Source: Roseicella aerolata
GTDB taxonomy: Bacteria > Pseudomonadota > Alphaproteobacteria > Acetobacterales > Acetobacteraceae
Length of the DNA: 34,899 bases
Direction of reading: 5' to 3'
Assembly: GCF_020523605.1 (NCBI RefSeq)
Contig: NZ_JAJAQI010000051.1
Span: 1 to 34,899, forward strand
Below are positions 31,704-34,899 of this stretch, piece by piece. Positions within the stretch are counted from its first letter, which is position 1. Each line of letters opens with the position of its first letter. The position numbers were made by a program, and so were the translations under genes. Below the pieces are notes generated by a model. It did no database searches and had not been told where the DNA came from. It saw only the letters and a program-made list of their open reading frames with translations.

Positions 31704-33689
31704 ATGAACGACCTGTTCGGCGGCCGGCGCCCTCCGAAGGGCGGCGCATCCGAGGCCGCCTCCTACTCCGCCAAGGATATCGAGGTGCTGGAGGGGCTGG
31801 AGCCTGTCCGCCGCCGCCCCGGCATGTATATCGGCGGCACGGACGAGAACGCCCTGCACCACCTCGCCGCCGAGATCATCGACAACGCCATGGATGAGGC
31901 GGTGGCGGGCCATGCCGACCGCATCGAGGTGACGCTGGAGCCGGGCAACTGGCTGACCATCCGCGACAACGGGCGGGGTATCCCGACCGATCCGCACCCG
32001 AAATTCCCGAAGCTCTCGGCGCTGGAGGTCATCCTCACCACCCTGCATTCTGGCGGCAAGTTTTCCGGCAAGGCCTATGACACCTCGGGCGGCCTGCACG
32101 GGGTCGGCAGCAGCGTGGTGAACGCACTGTCGGAGCGGCTGGAGGTGGAGGTGGCGCGCGACCGGACCCTGTTCACCCAGGCCTATGCGCGCGGCAAGCC
32201 ACTCGGGAAGCTGAAGAATGCCGGTGCCATCCACAACCGGCGCGGCACGACCCTCCGCTTCAAGCCGGACCCGGAGATCTTCGGCAAGCTGGAATTCCAG
32301 GCGGCACGCCTCCACCGGCTCTGCCGCTCCAAGGCCTATCTGTACCGGGGCGTCGAGATCCGCTGGTCCTGCGACCCGTCCCTGGTGAAGGATGAGCAGA
32401 CGCCGGCCTCCGCCGTGCTGCATTTCCCGGGCGGGCTTGCCGACTTCCTGGCCAGCGCCATCGAGGGGCGCAGCCAGGTGGTGCCGGCCTCCTATACCGG
32501 GGAGGCGGATTTCGCCGACAACCAGGGCCGCTGCGAATGGGCGATCACCTGGCTGGAGCAGGGCGAAGGCTTCCTCTCCACCTATGCCAACACCATCCCG
32601 ACACCGCAGGGCGGCACGCATGAGGCGGGGCTGCGCGGCGCGCTGGTCAAGGGCCTGCGCGCCTATGGCGACCTGAAGAAGGAGAAGCGCGCCGCCAACG
32701 TGACCGCCGAGGACCTGTTCGGCGGCATGGCGGGGATGCTCTCGGTTTTCATCCGGGATCCGCAGTTCCAGGGCCAGACGAAGGAGAAGCTGACCAGCCC
32801 GGAAGCCTCCCGCCTGGTCGAGGCGGCGCTGCGCGACCATTTCGACCACTGGCTGGCTGCCGACCCGCGCACGGCCGACAACCTGCTCGCCTGGGCGATC
32901 GAACGGGCCGAGGAGCGCATCCGCCGGCGCGAGCAGAAGGACACCCCGCGCAAGAGCGCGACGCGTAAGCTGCGCCTGCCCGGCAAGCTCGCCGATTGCG
33001 CGCGCGAGAGCGCGGATGGCACCGAGCTTTTCCTGGTGGAGGGTGACAGCGCCGGCGGCTCCGCCAAACAGGCGCGCGACCGGGAGACCCAGGCGGTGCT
33101 GCCGCTGCGCGGCAAGATCCTGAATGTCGCCAGCGCCTCGGCCGACAAGCTGCGGCAGAACCAGGAGCTGAAGGACCTGATCGAGGCGCTGGGCTGTGGC
33201 GCTGGCGACCGCTTCGACATCGCGAAGCTCCGCTACGGCCGCGTCGTCATCATGACCGATGCGGATGTGGACGGCGCGCATATCGCCGCGCTGCTGATGA
33301 CCTTCTTCTACAAGGAGCTGCCGGAACTCGTCCGCCAGGGCCGTGTCCATCTGGCGCAGCCGCCGCTCTATCGCCTGCAGGCCGGCGGCAAATCGGTCTA
33401 TGCCATGGACGATCGCGATCGCGAGCGCATCCAGAAGCGCGAGTTCAAGCCGAACCAGAAGGTCGAAGTCAGCCGATTCAAGGGCCTGGGCGAGATGCCG
33501 CCTGCGACCCTGAAGGAGACCACCATGGACCCGAGGAAGCGTACGCTGCTGCGGGTGGTGCTGCCGCCGGAGGAACGCGCCCGGACCTCCGAGCTCATGG
33601 AGGCGCTGATGGGACGCCGGCCGGAGTTGCGCTTCAAGTTCATCCAGGACAATGCGGCGAAGCTGGATGTCGAGGAGGTGGATGTCTGA
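31704..33689 (+). CDS. parE: DNA topoisomerase IV subunit B
   Basis: The 661-residue ATPase subunit of topoisomerase IV unlinks sister chromosomes together with ParC. The GHKL ATPase motifs are EIIDNAMDEAV, IRDNGRGIPT and TSGGLHGVGSSVVNALS. The TOPRIM domain has EGDSAGGSAKQARD at 446-459 and the acidic DADVDGAH at 519-526. The C-terminal SRFKGLGEMPPATLKETTMDPRKRTLLRV is typical, and the length and the QTKEKL-type segment fit ParE rather than GyrB, though the two are close. The ATG at 31704 gives MNDLFGG, as in other alphaproteobacterial ParE. parC is not adjacent. Confidence 0.93.
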   Translation: MNDLFGGRRPPKGGASEAASYSAKDIEVLEGLEPVRRRPGMYIGGTDENALHHLAAEIIDNAMDEAVAGHADRIEVTLEPGNWLTIRDNGRGIPTDPHPKFPKLSALEVILTTLHSGGKFSGKAYDTSGGLHGVGSSVVNALSERLEVEVARDRTLFTQAYARGKPLGKLKNAGAIHNRRGTTLRFKPDPEIFGKLEFQAARLHRLCRSKAYLYRGVEIRWSCDPSLVKDEQTPASAVLHFPGGLADFLASAIEGRSQVVPASYTGEADFADNQGRCEWAITWLEQGEGFLSTYANTIPTPQGGTHEAGLRGALVKGLRAYGDLKKEKRAANVTAEDLFGGMAGMLSVFIRDPQFQGQTKEKLTSPEASRLVEAALRDHFDHWLAADPRTADNLLAWAIERAEERIRRREQKDTPRKSATRKLRLPGKLADCARESADGTELFLVEGDSAGGSAKQARDRETQAVLPLRGKILNVASASADKLRQNQELKDLIEALGCGAGDRFDIAKLRYGRVVIMTDADVDGAHIAALLMTFFYKELPELVRQGRVHLAQPPLYRLQAGGKSVYAMDDRDRERIQKREFKPNQKVEVSRFKGLGEMPPATLKETTMDPRKRTLLRVVLPPEERARTSELMEALMGRRPELRFKFIQDNAAKLDVEEVDV

Positions 33690-33953
33690 GACTCTCACCC
33701 GCTAGCTGGAGGCCAAGGGTGTCGCGGGCCGCACCGGCAGGATGATGAGGGCCGCTGGCCCGGGCACCACCGCCGCAAGCCCCGCACAGCGGCGAGGCGC
33801 ATGGCGCCACGATCAAATCTGCCGCGGTCTCATCCGCGGCACTGAGGTCGCGACGGCGAACATGCATGGCGTGGTTGAGCGGGAGCGGGTGCTGCCGCCG
33901 GAGCCGAGCCCAGTCTGGGGCCCAGCAGCGTCGCGGGCGGACCCGCGGAGCGG

Positions 33954-34148
33954 GTGATCATCGGCCACGGCGGCACATCCCGCACCGTCCAGACCGCCGC
34001 CATCTGGGGCCGCGGCCCGGAGGCGCTCGCTCGGCTCGAGGCGAACAACGCTGCCATCCAGCGGCTCCGCTGCCGCATTGAGGCGGTGCCCGGCACCCGG
34101 TTGCGCAGCAAGCAGATGGTGGAAGGGCGTGAACGCCCGGAAGCGTGA
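33954..34148 (+). pseudogene. Possible C-terminal remnant of a histidine-phosphatase-like gene
   Basis: The frame reads VIIGHGGTSRTV, then GRGPEALARLEANNAAIQRLR. Histidine phosphatases (phosphoglycerate-mutase fold) show a strand ending in (S/G)HGG(x)xR and, near the C terminus, LxxxNAxxxxL. The first catalytic RHG motif is missing, in-frame stops occur upstream, and the end runs into the repeat copy. The match is short and by eye, so this is speculative. Confidence 0.2.
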
Positions 34149-34212
34149 ATCAACTCTTCGAACAAGGATCCATGGCGGATGGGCGTTCAGCTCTGAACGC
34201 AATTCGTTGTAG
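34109..34212 (-). repeat. Dispersed intergenic repeat, copy C (inverted)
   Basis: Read on the minus strand it gives CTACAACGAATTGCG, CTGAACGCC, ATCCG, TTGTTCGA, TTCACGC, the hairpin GGGCG-TTCA-CGCCC and a terminal ATCTGCT, in the same order as copies A and B. It lies in the decayed region beyond parE. Confidence 0.75.
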
Positions 34213-34777
34213 GGCCGCGGCGGATGCACTGCCTTGGCTTGGCTAAGGCCGGCTGCCGGTGCGGCTCGCCGCCACCGCCTGCGGCTTCCGCTGCGCCCGG
34301 CGCATCCTTATGCCATGGCCAGCATGGGAACTTCCGGGAGCCGGCGCGGAGCCAGGCTGCGGCCCCTCAAGGCCAAGCCGCGAGCGAGAACCAGCCTGGC
34401 GGGACGGTCGCACGATACCGATGCCACCGTAAGCTTCCAATCGGCAACGCGGGCCGATCACACCGGCCTTTGTGCGTGCTGATGTGCAGGCTGCATCGGC
34501 ATCAAGGCCGGCAGTGATGATCCACGTCAATCGATGCGCGGCCGAGCCATCGCGGGCAGCGCTGCCACCGGAGGCCACAGAAATTGGTCCACTTTGATAT
34601 GGATCAATATGACCGGCCATCGAAGGCTTTCTACCACTTCCTCTAATCTTACTGTGTCACTTGCTTCTTGGCCGTATACGCTGTTTCTGCAGGCAGCAGG
34701 GGCAGCGCGGGAGGAGGTGGACAAGGCCGACGGTGAGGCGGCGGCGAATGCTGGCGATTGAGTGCGGCACGTGGCGC

Positions 34778-34899
34778 TCAGGCCGGACCGGCACCGCGCG
34801 GCTGGAAGCCTTTGGATAGCGCAGGTGTCTTGAGCCGCCGCGCGGTGAAGCGGGATTGAGGGGGGAAAAGGCAGCGCTCGGCCACGAGGAAGCCGTAGG
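34778..34899 (-). CDS. Possible 3' end of a gene entering from the right edge
   Basis: On the minus strand a frame is open from the window edge to a stop at 34778-34780 and ends FTARRLKTPALSKGF, then QPRGAGPA. Only about 39 codons are visible and no family is recognised. It may equally be chance. Confidence 0.15.
   Translation of the reverse strand, partial: YGFLVAERCLFPPQSRFTARRLKTPALSKGFQPRGAGPA

Larger units (their letters stand above)
33690..34899. other. Gene-poor, apparently decayed region after parE
   Basis: No intact gene is recognised in about 1.2 kb. It contains a short frame resembling the end of a histidine phosphatase (33954-34148), an inverted copy of the dispersed repeat (34109-34212), and a distinctly AT-richer patch (about 34575-34690) unlike the rest of the window. 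Several short frames here have no family resemblance. The mixture suggests old insertion and deletion rather than a functional locus. Confidence 0.5.

Noticed and set aside
31689-33698. 669-codon open frame on the minus strand opposite parE
   Set aside because: Third-position GC bias leaves the antisense frame open; all recognisable motifs are on the plus strand.
34234-34761. Several short frames on both strands in the final kilobase
   Set aside because: None has a ribosome site, domain or membrane pattern; possible transposase pieces were looked for and not found.

Overview
This is a very GC-rich (roughly 70%), gene-dense chromosomal window from an alphaproteobacterium, most likely an Acetobacteraceae member of the Roseomonas type. 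That placement is an inference. It rests on base composition, a lipid A gene next to a Gfo/Idh oxidoreductase, a NepR-like protein, a SecDF fusion, a Bug-type receptor plus the remnant of a second one, and an XpaC/TelA pair. No rRNA, tRNA, CRISPR array, intact transposase or phage gene was found.

Layout, left half. 0.2-1.0 kb: an orphan periplasmic binding protein. 1.1-3.1 kb: a zinc module with a Zur-type regulator divergent from hisI and a COG0523 metallochaperone GTPase carrying a (His-Gly)n tract. 3.3-4.8 kb: a translationally coupled GNAT acetyltransferase and nitrilase-type amidase. 5.0-7.4 kb: lpxB facing a Gfo/Idh oxidoreductase. 7.4-8.5 kb: a small protein, hairpin-rich spacers and a GlsB-type membrane protein. 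8.6-12.3 kb: a SecD-SecF fusion and a Bug receptor. 12.4-15.3 kb: an EAL-domain protein, an iron-dependent alcohol dehydrogenase and a NepR-like small protein.

Layout, right half. 15.5-19.5 kb: an amidohydrolase and a class II aldolase, divergent from a peptide/nickel-type binding protein, looking like a small catabolic cluster without its permease. 19.5-23.9 kb: a serine hydrolase, a TetR-like regulator, an MgtC/DUF4010 membrane protein and a 3-hydroxyacyl-CoA dehydrogenase. 24.2-26.2 kb: a tight operon of a 48-residue membrane protein, an XpaC-like membrane protein and TelA, followed by a Bug-receptor remnant. 26.5-33.7 kb: YidB, a zinc alcohol dehydrogenase, a DUF962 protein, an MFS exporter with an extra C-terminal domain, Dps and ParE. 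The last 1.2 kb is a decayed region with no convincing intact gene.

The least expected signal is a dispersed non-coding repeat of about 105 bp, present three times (6296-6402, 13644-13749, and inverted at 34109-34212). Every copy lies beyond the 3' end of genes, two of them between convergent genes, and each keeps a small hairpin and fixed sequence blocks. Other points for follow-up are the palindromic TATATA core shared by zur and hisI, a 24-bp perfect palindrome upstream of parE, an in-frame hexanucleotide microsatellite in the metallochaperone gene, and the three-gene membrane/TelA operon.
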